Shown: positions 54,924 to 63,562, numbered from the stretch's first letter. The stretch is 64,000 bases of DNA from Shimia sp049116215 (GCF_049116215.1 NZ_JAGDZB010000003.1:868001-932000); one strand, 5' to 3'. Numbers and translations are program-made. Notes: generated from the sequence alone by a model not told the origin.

Positions 54924-55859
54924 ATGTATTATCCATATTTTCGGGGCAAGCAGTTCGAGTTGCTTGCCGTCCGTGACACGGCGGAACTTCTCGCTCAAAA
55001 CGAATTTGTTCCCATCATTGAACCCGTAAAGGCCCAACTGAAAGGTATGGTCCGAGCGCTTGACGCAATATGCGACGCAGGCGGTTCTGCGATTGTTGTG
55101 ATAAATCCAGAGCATGGGGATTACTCTAGCGACGGCCAAAAAATCACAGAGATGCTCAATGACAACTACTTGGACCGCGAAAATATTTCGGCGGGCATAA
55201 TTCTTACTGAGAATACAACAACTGCTGAAGCCATGACCCTGAACCAGGCTCATGCAGACCACGGGCCAGTTTTCATACATGCCGGTTTCATGGAGGCAAG
55301 GGAATTGAGCGCCTCCCTTGGCCAAGAATTGAGTGCGTCAACGCATGTATTCTTTGAGCAACAATGCAAGAAATTGTATCGAAAGCACTTCGATGGTTCA
55401 AAGCGGATACTTCTACGCGACGGATTTGTTAAGCGGCGAAACGCTGACTACAAACCCGTGGAGTCGTTCTCCGATTTACACGTGACATTCCCGGACGAAG
55501 GGATGGATGGGTTTGGAGATTTTCTTACAGTCGGGGATGATTATAGCGAGTCAGGTGGTCCTGCATACGCAGTTGCAATCCACTTGACGTTCATCGATCA
55601 AGAACGAGACGAAGAAATGTTCGTGTATCATTTCGTTTCCGTTCGAAAAGATACACCTGCCGATCCAGCAGGTAAATTCGCAGAAGCATTGACCAAACTA
55701 AGGGAAAAGTACGAGTCGGGCACCTCCCAGCTTTTTCTTGGTACTGCGCTGCAACAATACCTAGATTTGGACGAGAAGGGCCATTTCCCCGGCCTAGGAC
55801 AAGCCAAGAAGTTGTCGATGATTCATCACATCGAAACGCTGGCGGACTACCTCTCTTGA
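54924..55859 (+). CDS. sce7725 family (beta-protein-like) protein
   Basis: 311 residues, 8 bp after sce7726, starting MYYPYFRGKQFELLAVRD, which is the family start. Predicted alternating strands and helices (FVPIIEPVKAQLK; SAIVVINPEHGD; ISAGIILTE; PVFIHAGFM), similar to the 'beta family' proteins of phages and mobile elements and resembling a TIM-type barrel. Function unknown. It almost always accompanies sce7726, so it probably forms a complex or specificity factor with it. Ends in the stop just before the third gene. Confidence 0.8.
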   Translation: MYYPYFRGKQFELLAVRDTAELLAQNEFVPIIEPVKAQLKGMVRALDAICDAGGSAIVVINPEHGDYSSDGQKITEMLNDNYLDRENISAGIILTENTTTAEAMTLNQAHADHGPVFIHAGFMEARELSASLGQELSASTHVFFEQQCKKLYRKHFDGSKRILLRDGFVKRRNADYKPVESFSDLHVTFPDEGMDGFGDFLTVGDDYSESGGPAYAVAIHLTFIDQERDEEMFVYHFVSVRKDTPADPAGKFAEALTKLREKYESGTSQLFLGTALQQYLDLDEKGHFPGLGQAKKLSMIHHIETLADYLS

Positions 55860-55874
55860 TTGAGCAGATTTAGA

Positions 55875-56894
55875 ATGAATTGTTGCCCTTTTTGCTTTGA
55901 TGATCGCGGCCTAGCGACAAACATTTTCCCGACCGTCACGAGTGGGGTCGGACAGTGCGCCTATTGCCAACGTGAAGATGTTCCGTTGGTGGAGCCAAAA
56001 CTCCTTCGAGACTACTTCGAGTTTCTTATTTCGACGTATGAAGAAGTTGAAACGGGTGGTAAGACCATTTGCGAATGGCTGAGGGATGACTGGCTGCTTT
56101 TTGATGACGAAAAATTGGACCTGAATGCCATAAAGGTGTTGCTTGCGGACATTCTAGACGACGGTCAGATTGTAAGACGGAAATTTAAACAGTCCGATTC
56201 TTACGCAATCGAACCTGTAGCCGACTGGGAGACAATTAAGGACGAACTTAGATACCGGAACAGGTATTTTTTGGATCAAGAGTTTGAAGTTGATCGTCTC
56301 AGTGAGTTGTTGACGCACCTAATCTCTGACGAATTGCCAACCACTTGGTACCGCGCGCGAATGATGTCTTCGGACAAACTATTTGACATAAATGAAATGG
56401 GTGCGCCACCTAAGGGCATTGCTTCACACGGGCGAGCCAATCCACCCGGAATTCCGTATCTTTACCTCGCTTCGTCTCCCGACACTGGCATTTCGGAAAT
56501 CAGACCACACACAGGTGAGCATGCTTGTGTGGCACAGTTCGAAATTCCTGCCGACACTAAAGTCGTTGATTTGCGCAATCCAAAAAAACTCGTTTCTCCG
56601 TTCCTTATGCAAGGGACAAGTGACATTGTGAGACTGCGAACAGATGTGCCCTTTTTGGAAAAGCTGGGTGAAGAACTTACTCGGCCTGTACTACCTAAAA
56701 GTGCCCAAGTGGACTACGTGCCCAGCCAATTTTTGTGCGAGTTTATCAAGAAGCAAGGCTTTTCTGGCGTCCTTTACAGTAGCTCAGTTAGCAATGGTAT
56801 GAACCTAGCATTATTTGATGCAGATATTGCGAAAGGCAAAAACGTTCACGAATACACTATTGACCGAGTTTCAGTTGACGTGAGTGTCCACTAG
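55875..56894 (+). CDS. Zinc-ribbon / RES-domain protein (candidate NAD-degrading effector)
   Basis: 339 residues from ATG 55875; a TTG at 55860 would add 5. N-terminus: NCCPFCFDDRGLA ... QCAYCQRED, a Cys4 pattern (Cys4, Cys7, Cys28, Cys31), then a helical region (about 40-150) like the HEPN-associated N-terminal domain of RES proteins. C-terminal RES domain: YRAR with Arg160, GRANPPGIPYLYLASS with Arg187 and Tyr197, and Glu208 (SEIR), the Arg-Tyr-Glu set of RES NAD phosphorylases/ADP-ribosyl toxins. RES toxins kill or stop cells by consuming NAD. Starts 15 bp after sce7725, so probably co-expressed. Confidence 0.8.
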   Translation: MNCCPFCFDDRGLATNIFPTVTSGVGQCAYCQREDVPLVEPKLLRDYFEFLISTYEEVETGGKTICEWLRDDWLLFDDEKLDLNAIKVLLADILDDGQIVRRKFKQSDSYAIEPVADWETIKDELRYRNRYFLDQEFEVDRLSELLTHLISDELPTTWYRARMMSSDKLFDINEMGAPPKGIASHGRANPPGIPYLYLASSPDTGISEIRPHTGEHACVAQFEIPADTKVVDLRNPKKLVSPFLMQGTSDIVRLRTDVPFLEKLGEELTRPVLPKSAQVDYVPSQFLCEFIKKQGFSGVLYSSSVSNGMNLALFDADIAKGKNVHEYTIDRVSVDVSVH

Positions 56895-56912
56895 TCGGTC
56901 AGACATGCGACC

Positions 56913-56930
56913 ATTGCACATAAATTGCAC
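56913..56930. repeat. Arm-type sites, right end
   Basis: Two direct TTGCACA copies at 56913 and 56924, 11 bp apart, the same motif and spacing as at the integrase end. Together with the core repeat they mark the right boundary of the element. Confidence 0.8.
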
Positions 56931-56970
56931 ATGACTCTACGCAAATATCTGTAATTATTGCGATCTATCA

Positions 56971-56982
56971 CCAGTCCATCAT
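56971..56982. repeat. attR core
   Basis: CCAGTCCATCAT, 11 of 12 bases as in the left core at 44781-44792. It lies in a displaced dusA start. Confidence 0.85.
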
Positions 56983-57033
56983 AGGCGCAACGGAAAGGCG
57001 CGCGGCCTTAGAAACTAGCGGTTTTGTCAGCAA
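56971..57033 (-). pseudogene. dusA: Displaced 5' end of another dusA (21 codons)
   Basis: Minus strand, from a TTG (GGAG 9 bp upstream) reads LLTKPLVSKAARLSVAPMMDW and then meets element sequence with a stop. The intact dusA reads MTDRKPLKYHAKLSVAPMMDW over the same 21 codons. So this is the start of dusA as it was before the present element entered, complete with ribosome site. It may itself have been supplied by the second element to its right. Confidence 0.85.
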
Positions 57034-57110
57034 TTGAGCAATCTCCGTGGTTCCTATGAGGCAACCGTTTACGACTTATTTAACTGGGTTTTGCGTTATT
57101 CTGCGTTTTT

Positions 57111-57174
57111 GGCATACCGCGAGGCATACCATCTTGGCGTTTGGCATACCGCTGCTCTATAGCCTCAGTATGCC
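57111..57174. repeat. Arm-type repeats of a second element
   Basis: GGCATACC at 57111, 57123 and 57143, and the inverse GTATGCC at 57168, just ahead of the integrase pseudogene. A different motif from the TTGCACA of the intact element, so a different integrase used the same target. Confidence 0.7.
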
Positions 57175-57192
57175 AAACGAAAAAGGCAAATA

Positions 57193-57961
57193 ATGGACAC
57201 CATCATTGAGCGCAAGAGCGCCACGGGAACTAAGTACAAAGCGCAGGTAATTCAGAAAAAGGGAGGAAAAATCGTCTTCTCCAAGTCAAAAACATTCAAC
57301 CGAAAGGCTTCGGCAAATGATTGGAGCAATCGTATCGAAAAAGAGTTTGACGAGGGACATGTCATGCAAAGCAAGAACGACACAACGGTCGCTTCCTTAG
57401 AAATGCAAGTGTCTTCTAAGCAGCGCGAAGCCGGAAAAACAAAGTCTCAGGTGCTTAAGGCCATTAATTCATTTGCCATCGCAGAGTATGAAGCGACTTC
57501 TTTTTACGTCAGTTGATCTCGTTGAGTTTGTGACTCAAGTATCTGAAGGCATGCATGGCCCGCAAGCTAGATCCCCTGTCACCTGCTACCTCCAGCTGTC
57601 TGAGTTATCTATCGGGTTGTCTTAGTTTGGCTGAACCAGTTTTCAACACTCCTTTTGACCAATCAATAATTCAAACGGCACGCCGGTCTTCGACCATTCA
57701 GGGCCTCATTGGAAAGTCTCGAAAACGGACGCCCATCTATCACTAAATTTGATGCATTGATGTCCTACTTTGCAGAACGCTTCGCCAGAGTTTAGCCGTG
57801 CAATCCCGATGGAAAAAATCGTGCCTTTCGTAATTCTCTCTGGCCGGCGGCAAGCGGAAATTACACGCAATTTAAGAGAAGATTTTTGCCCGACACAGGA
57901 AACTATCAAAGTTAGGGACATGAAAGGTCCCGGCGAAAAAGTTGGAAATGACGTCGTTTGC
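57193..57961 (+). pseudogene. Decayed tyrosine recombinase of a second dusA element
   Basis: ATG 57193 opens an arm-binding segment (ERKSATGTKYKAQVIQKKGGKIVFSKSK) that stops at 57516; the next base frame continues DLVEFVTQVSEGMHGPQA, then stops; later pieces read GLIGKSRKRTP in a third setting, DALMSYFAERFARV, and finally the box-I block IVPFVILSGRRQAEITR ... VRDMKGPGEKVGNDVVC, where homology ends. So a once complete integrase with at least three frameshifts and a lost 3' end (His-x2-Arg, His and Tyr boxes missing). Confidence 0.75.
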
Positions 57962-58039
57962 AAGCCGTCCGTCGTCAGGGTTTTTGGAACCAAGAGCGGC
58001 CTAAACTAAGAGAGAGTTTGGCTCATCTGGTTGGTTTGA

Positions 58040-59023
58040 CTATGCGGCGCGTTGTCTGTGATGCAATCGGTTCGCTTCGAGTGTCTTTCGTTTGATCCTT
58101 TCGCGTTGTTTTAGAATGGCTTTATCGCGCCCAAAGTAGACGTCAGCGGGTGTAACGTTGTTGATGCTCTCGTGGTAGCGCTGGTGATTGTAGTGCTCGA
58201 CGAAGGCTGTGATCTGAGCTTGGAGATCACCTGGCAGGAAGTAATTTTCCAGCAGGATGCGGTTCTTCAAAGTCTGATGCCAACGCTCGATCTTGCCCTG
58301 CGTTTGCGGATGATATGGCGCGCCGCGAGAGTGCTTCATACCTTTGTCCTGCAACCATTCGGCCAATTCTCCGGACACATAACTGGAGCCGTTATCGCTG
58401 AGCAGACGCGGTTTGTGAACGACGTGAACCTGATCACAACCTGATGCCTGCAATGCCAATTCCAGCGTGTCGGTTACATCCTCGGCTCGCATATTTGTGC
58501 AGAGCGTCCATGAGACGATGTAGCGGCTGTAATCGTCGAGAACCGTGCTGAGATAGAACCAGCCCCAGCTGTCAGCCGACAGGGTATTGCGAAGCAATGT
58601 CCCGAAAGACCCAGTACTTTGATGTAGGTGAAGTCTGTTTGCCAAAGCTGGTTGATCCCAGTCGTCTTGTGCTGGAACTCATCGGCCGCCTTCAGGACAA
58701 AGAACGCCGGGCCGGTGATCAAGTCATGCGCTTTAAGCGTGCGGTACACTGTGGATTCTGACACCAAGTAACGTTCCTGATCCGTGAACGTTACGGCCAG
58801 CTCACGGGGCGACAGCTCTGTCTCTTTCAAAGCGAAGTCGACAACCTTGCGATTCACCTTGTCAGGCACGCGATTCCAAACGTGTTTTGGCTTGGGAGAT
58901 TGGTCCTGCAATCCAGCCTCACCGCGCTGCAGATACCGATCATACCACCGATAGAATGCGGTACGAGGAATGCAGATCATCGGTCAGTCTTATGATGACT
59001 TGGGTGTTTTCCGGGTTGCTCAT
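58040..59023 (-). pseudogene. Broken IS3-family transposase
   Basis: Reads from ATG 59023 MSNPENTQVIIRLTD, then loses about 12 codons and shifts frame into MICIPRTAFYRWYDRYLQRGE; helix-turn-helix; TDFTYIKVLG with the first catalytic Asp; then about 41 bp of extra sequence shifts the frame; then WGWFYLSTVLDDYSRYIVSW, LLSDNGSSY (second Asp) and KIERWHQTLKNRI (Glu). The DDE set is preserved but split. Family is the rve-type IS3 group. Ends and inverted repeats could not be fixed. Confidence 0.8.
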
Positions 59024-59183
59024 GCCTATGAGAAGGTTGCGCCTAAGATGTTCAGTGGTGATCTGATGCCTGATTACCGTAACTCGGCGTAATGAAGCAC
59101 AAAGTGCGATGGCCAGACTATGTGGCTCATTTAACAGCAGAAATGACACTGATCAGCCTCACCTGAGTGGTCCAGTTTGAATG

Positions 59184-59396
59184 TTAGTGCATGATCGGTC
59201 TGGTTTGCATCGGGACGATGGTTTCCGTGGCCGGTGGGCGATAGTCCAGAGGACTGTGGGGTCGTTTGGTATTGTAGTGTTTCCTCCATTGTTGGATCAA
59301 GATTTAGGCTTCACGCAGCGAGTAGTAGACCTCGCCATTAAGCCGTGCGTCGCGGAACCGGGCATTGAAACTTTCGCAATAACCGTTCTCTCAAGG
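59184..59396 (-). pseudogene. C-terminal fragment of another IS3-family transposase
   Basis: Minus strand reads ENGYCESFNARFRDARLNGEVYYSLREA, stop, ILIQQWRKHYNTKRPHSPLDYRPPATE, the usual end of an IS3-type OrfB, with one in-frame stop. The rest of the element is gone. Next to the first IS. Confidence 0.75.
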
Positions 59397-59619
59397 CGAT
59401 CCTGGCTCGATTTAGGCGGTTTTGGCACAGTCAGATGCGATCCAGTCCCTGAGAGCCTACGCTATAAACGCCGGGCAATTTCCCAGCAATGCGAATGCTC
59501 TAACAATCCAGGCCTAAATCCATGGCGCCAGGCGGAGCGTTGCGAAAATCTGCGTCATATGGCTAATGGTAGCGGTGTATGATGAACTGCGTCAGTCGCG
59601 GAATAGGAGCACAGTGCCA

Positions 59620-60315
59620 ATGAATGAATTCCTGATCGTGTCAACATCGATCCTCTTGGTTGATGTGACAAATGTGGTGCTATTTGCCGCTATAATCGTT
59701 GCCCTGTCAGGACCAAACCCATTGGCAAGAAGCTGCGCCCTAATCCTTGGACATACACTGGCCTATTTTGTAACCGGTCTCCTCGTCATTTACGGTGTGG
59801 CAGAGATGATCGCACCTGTTGTCGATTTTCTTATCGACGGCTTTGTAAACCCCGCTCCAATCAACTTTGCCATTGGTTTGGGGCTCGGCATTCTATTGAT
59901 CACGGTTGCGATAAAAGGTTTCATGGGAAAGACGCCTGAAGGCGAAACCGAAAAACCGCAAAGCTCCGAAAGCGGAGGAGTCATGTCTTCTTTCGTGCTT
60001 GGAGCCACGCTCCTGATTGTCGGCATTCCCTTTGCAATTCCTTACTTCGGTTTCATCAACGAACTTTATCGCTTTGAAGTCCCTTCCAAGCCGCTGGCGC
60101 TGTTGATTTACAACATTTTTTACGCGCTACCGTTTGTGCTCATGCCTTTAACATTTGCTTTAGCTGGCCCAGGAATTGTTGGCAAACTCAAGTCCATCAA
60201 TGCTGCCTTAAATCAGACAATGGCATGGCTCGTGCCCACCTTGTTCCTACTGTTAGGTACTGTCGCCGTCGCAGACGCTATGAAATTCTTTTTGACCGGG
60301 ACCGGTCTAATTTAG
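59620..60315 (+). CDS. Multi-pass membrane protein (GAP/LysE-like)
   Basis: 231 residues from ATG 59620 (AGGAG 10 bp upstream; a GTG at 59614 is possible). Six hydrophobic helices (ILLVDVTNVVLFAAIIVALSG; LILGHTLAYFVTGLLVIYG; INFAIGLGLGILLITVAI; FVLGATLLIVGIPFAIPYFG; LLIYNIFYALPFVLMPLTFAL; LVPTLFLLLGTVAVADA). Layout resembles the GAP/LysE transporters; the assignment is weak. Substrate unknown. Low GC, accessory region. Confidence 0.55.
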   Translation: MNEFLIVSTSILLVDVTNVVLFAAIIVALSGPNPLARSCALILGHTLAYFVTGLLVIYGVAEMIAPVVDFLIDGFVNPAPINFAIGLGLGILLITVAIKGFMGKTPEGETEKPQSSESGGVMSSFVLGATLLIVGIPFAIPYFGFINELYRFEVPSKPLALLIYNIFYALPFVLMPLTFALAGPGIVGKLKSINAALNQTMAWLVPTLFLLLGTVAVADAMKFFLTGTGLI

Positions 60316-60398
60316 ACCAACGCACCAGACGCTAAACGCCACTTCGTGCCTTTTGGCGCCTAGTAAGCTCTGACATGCACTTATGCCTATGGCCGAAT

Positions 60399-60869
60399 TC
60401 ATCCCCCATGTTGCCGCATGTGCCTCAGCAAGTCAGGCGTAATCATATTGTCCTGAGGCAGCCCCCAATCGGACTTGTACGCTTGAACAGCGCGCGCCGT
60501 TGCCTGCCCAGCTATGCCGTCTGCGGGTCCAGGATTATATCCGAGCCGTCTCAGCGCAAGCTGAACTTCAACAACAAGGTTTTGGGCTGCGGTTTTCTTC
60601 TTGGGTGGCACCGCTCGCCGTGTATCGTAACGGTCAAGCCGCCGATTGAAATAATACCGGTCTCGCTCGCGGTCGATTTCCCGCTGGGCACCGTCAATAG
60701 CGCCAATGGTACCACCAATTGCGGCTCCGTCTACGGCCCCCTCTTCGCCGTCAATAATCCCACCGATAATCGCGCCATCAATGGCGCCGTCGATAAAACC
60801 TCCCCATATATCCGCGATTGCAGCAGAGGACGGAAATATGCTCAACACGAGAAAGGCTAGGCATCTCAT
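60399..60869 (-). CDS. Secreted peptidoglycan-binding domain protein
   Basis: 156 residues from ATG 60869 (GGAGG 7 bp upstream). Signal peptide (RCLAFLVLSIFPSSAAIAD), glycine-rich tract (GGFIDGAIDGAIIGGIIDGEEGAVDG), basic helix, then a PG_binding_1-type module (LVVEVQLALRRLGYNPGPADGIAGQATARAVQAYKSDWGLP). Start overlaps the stop of the MORN gene (ATGA). Confidence 0.8.
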   Translation of the reverse strand: MRCLAFLVLSIFPSSAAIADIWGGFIDGAIDGAIIGGIIDGEEGAVDGAAIGGTIGAIDGAQREIDRERDRYYFNRRLDRYDTRRAVPPKKKTAAQNLVVEVQLALRRLGYNPGPADGIAGQATARAVQAYKSDWGLPQDNMITPDLLRHMRQHGG

Positions 60870-61693
60870 TCCACAACCTCCCCGTCTTTCCAAATTTGGA
60901 CCACGACAGTTCCGTCCGCACGGTGCACAATAACCGTTCCCTCCGGTCCAGCTTTGGTAAACTTGCCCTGCACGACCGTGCCGTTGGTCGAAGTCAACGT
61001 CCCTACGCCCGAAATAGCACCCAATTCAAATTCACCCGCGTAGTGGTCGCCCTCCAAAGTTAGAAAAAACCCTTGCCCGTGTGCAAATCCATTGCGGAAC
61101 TCACCGGCGTAAAACTCACCGTTGGCCAGCTCAAGGTACCCGTCCCCGTGCCGATCCCCGTCTTCAAACCCGCCGGAATAAGCTTCACCATCGGCTAACA
61201 CACTCTCTCCAAATCCGTGCGGAATACCGGACTTAAACGTTCCCAAATAACTGGATCCGTCCTCCCCCAGGAACTGACCATGCCCGTTCAACTTCCCGTC
61301 CACAAAGCTACCACTCATCAGATCACCATTGGCATACGCAATGCTTCCCTCGCCATCGAGCGCACCGTCCTTAAAGGTTCCAATTAACCGCGTGTAGCCT
61401 CCATCTTCAAAGAAGTGCAGTGCGCCCTCGCCTTCAATTATGCCCTGCGCCATCTGACCTTCGTAGCTGCCCATCAGCACGCCACCTTCGACCCATTGCA
61501 AGGCACCCTGTCCGGAGGCCAAGCCATCTTTACACGGGCCAACCCATCTCAATAACTCGCCTTCATTTACGGGAGAGTCGAAGACAACCTTGCACCCAGA
61601 AATCGGGTCGACAGCAAAGAATTTTTCCGCACTTGCCGGGATGACCGATGGCAGCAGCAAGAGCCCTGCCCCAACGAAGTATCGCAGCTTCAT
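60866..61693 (-). CDS. Secreted MORN-repeat protein
   Basis: 275 residues with a signal peptide (YFVGAGLLLLPSVIPASAE). At least seven MORN-type repeats, for example YLGTFKSGIPHGFGESVLADG, YSGGFEDGDRHGDGYLELANG and YAGEFRNGFAHGQGFFLTLEG, forming a beta-rod. Secreted MORN proteins often meet membranes or the wall. Overlaps the peptidoglycan-binding gene by 4 bp, so the two probably act together. Confidence 0.85.
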   Translation of the reverse strand: MKLRYFVGAGLLLLPSVIPASAEKFFAVDPISGCKVVFDSPVNEGELLRWVGPCKDGLASGQGALQWVEGGVLMGSYEGQMAQGIIEGEGALHFFEDGGYTRLIGTFKDGALDGEGSIAYANGDLMSGSFVDGKLNGHGQFLGEDGSSYLGTFKSGIPHGFGESVLADGEAYSGGFEDGDRHGDGYLELANGEFYAGEFRNGFAHGQGFFLTLEGDHYAGEFELGAISGVGTLTSTNGTVVQGKFTKAGPEGTVIVHRADGTVVVQIWKDGEVVE

Positions 61694-61753
61694 TCGTTTC
61701 CTCCTTGCTTGGAAAACCCGCTTTCAAGACTTTACTATTCAGGTGCACCGCCG

Positions 61754-62536
61754 TTAGGGAAAGATATACGACAGACCAAATTTGATCTGGGTTTCGTTGG
61801 CACCAGCTGGTGCTTCAACCAGATGATAGGCGCCCAGACTCACATCGATTGCGCCACCATTGGCCTGTGCCCACGTTTTGCCCACTGTCAGACCCACCGG
61901 CACCGTCCACCGAGATCCAGACGCGGCACCCCAGTTATAAGCAATGGAATTGTTGTAACCGAAGTAAGATCCGCCCAAGAAGGACGTGTTGTAAAAAACA
62001 ATGGGCTGAATCGTAGTCACATCCACATCATTCTCACCCCAAATGTGTCCAAGGATACCGCCGTAGGACAGGTCACCGGCAAATCCGAAGGCAACACCAA
62101 CCAGTCCAAGGCCATTGCCCAAGCCCTTAAGTGCGGGGTCGGACGCTGTGTCAATCGCAACCTGCGGACCAAAACCATAACTCAGATTGCCGATCTTGGC
62201 ATTCGGCACCCAAAATGCCTGAAGGATCGAATCCGAAAAACCAGAGATGTCTCCGCCCGCAGATGGAACGCTGTTGTAGTTGAAAACGCCGCGCAGGATA
62301 AGGTGCCCTATGTCATCAAAGACAATCGAATGCACCGGTTGAATTTGGTAGTTTGCAGTTTCGTTCCCGCCGTTTCTGTCGAAGGTAAACGTGTTGTCCG
62401 TGAAAATTGCAGACACCGGCGCCAATGGGTCTTGGGCCTTTCTCGCGGCCTGGCACGCTTCGTCGCAACTGTCATCCGACCAGGACGCCGTCGCCGAGAC
62501 GCATAGCAACGCAGTCGCAGTGATTAGTTTTTTCAT
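61754..62536 (-). CDS. Secreted beta-rich protein, outer-membrane type
   Basis: 260 residues from ATG 62536 with GGAG 7 bp upstream and a signal peptide (KKLITATALLCVSATASWS). Sequence continues with a Cys pair (DDSCDEACQAARKAQD) and amphipathic strands (LSYGFGPQVAIDTASDP; LRGVFNYNSV; QIKFGLSYIFP), ending with an aromatic residue and Pro. Looks like a small outer-membrane barrel of the neuromedin U/phenol-degradation-transporter type; no exact family claimed. Confidence 0.65.
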   Translation of the reverse strand: MKKLITATALLCVSATASWSDDSCDEACQAARKAQDPLAPVSAIFTDNTFTFDRNGGNETANYQIQPVHSIVFDDIGHLILRGVFNYNSVPSAGGDISGFSDSILQAFWVPNAKIGNLSYGFGPQVAIDTASDPALKGLGNGLGLVGVAFGFAGDLSYGGILGHIWGENDVDVTTIQPIVFYNTSFLGGSYFGYNNSIAYNWGAASGSRWTVPVGLTVGKTWAQANGGAIDVSLGAYHLVEAPAGANETQIKFGLSYIFP

Positions 62537-62664
62537 GTTTGGCTCCTGGGTTTGCACAACAGCTAGGCAGTAAACGGGCTGAAAGCCTCGTTGAACCAAA
62601 GTCTTGGTTTCTGCAGGCTCCAGCCTAGGGGCACAATAATGTTCGGGCAATGGTGAGTTGCAGG

Positions 62665-63555
62665 TCAAAACGCGTATGCGAGAGACAAACGCGCCGATTG
62701 CCCCTGTGCTGTGTTTCGGTTCTCAAATTCTTTTCTTAACCGCAGCGCCACCTGGGCACCTCGGAACGCCTCGGGACGCCAAACAGCCTCAAACCCAACG
62801 AGGTTGATGCGATACTTTGGTGGATTGCCGCCCGGCGTATTGGATTGGCCCGATACCTGAAAGGACGTCGCTGCCAGCACACCTAGCGCCCATTCCTCGT
62901 TGATCTGCTTGCCCGGTGCAAATTCCAAACTCAGCACATCACCAGGCCGGATATTTATAGTTTCTTGCCTTCCAAAGGTCTCGTACCTTGCCTGAAACGT
63001 AACGCTAAAAGTCAGGGCGGCCTCTTGTCGCCAAGTGGCGCCAGCGAAGAGCACATGACTCCACAATCCTTTGCCAGTGTTTTGTGCACCACCGCTTTCA
63101 AATTTTCAGGTAAGCATCCAAAACGTATAGGAGACCTGTGTGTGCCACTCCCCCATATGCCATCCCAGTGCAAGTGGCGTAACCTCGGTATCGCCAAGCT
63201 GATAGCTCGTTTCTGCTCCCGGAGCCGGGCGCAACACTTGGTCGCGGTGGGTCAATACGAGTCCCGCAGAGTAATCCGGACCAAGGATTTGGACGTCTTG
63301 AAAAACGTTGCGAAACGTCAGTCAGGCGGCGTGGACCGTTGTCGAAGGCGCGCCAATGTCATTGCCATCTTCATCAACGAACTTGTCGATATTGTAGGCA
63401 ATATATCCATTTTCCATGAGCCGCGTGCCCTGCGGAGCTATAATAGCTGAAGTCTGGCCCAGCCCGGCACCAAGTCCGTAATTCCCCGCGATGGGCTGAG
63501 AAAAGGTAACGGCTGGAGAAAATAGGCTTAGCGCCAGAACGACCAATCTTCGCAT
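62665..63555 (-). pseudogene. Transporter-family (PF13557-like) gene with two in-frame TGA codons
   Basis: Starting at ATG 63555, one single reading frame runs 297 codons with stops at 63322-63324 and 63106-63108 only: signal peptide (LVVLALSLFSPAVTFSQ), NYGLGAGLGQTSAIIAPQGTR, stop, NVFQDVQILGPDYSAGLVLTH, ALGWHMGEWHTQVSYTFW, stop, KGLWSHVLFAGATWRQ, to the final RLSLAYAF. No frameshift is needed to join the pieces. Homologous in style to the secreted outer-membrane 'transporter' family. Most simply a recent pseudogene by two nonsense changes; see findings. Confidence 0.75.
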
Positions 63556-63562
63556 CAACGCT

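Larger units (their letters stand above)
44781..56982. mobile_element. dusA-integrated phage-satellite-like element, about 12.2 kb
   Basis: Bounded by a 12-bp core that matches at 11 of 12 positions at 44781-44792 and 56971-56982. TTGCACA arm repeats lie inside both ends (five at 44865-44935, two at 56913-56930). Contents in order: integrase, HTH protein, one unknown, primase/VapE, origin-like region, small genes, HK97-type capsid protein, small genes, and a low-GC cargo of three genes. No terminase, portal, prohead protease, tail or lysis gene is visible. dusA is a known target for this kind of integrase. Everything except the attachment-site repeat and gene calls is inference. Confidence 0.88.

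Noticed and set aside
62665..63555. Selenocysteine or programmed TGA readthrough
   Set aside because: No SECIS-like hairpin is evident after either TGA and the residues are not conserved Cys positions that I know; nonsense mutation is simpler.
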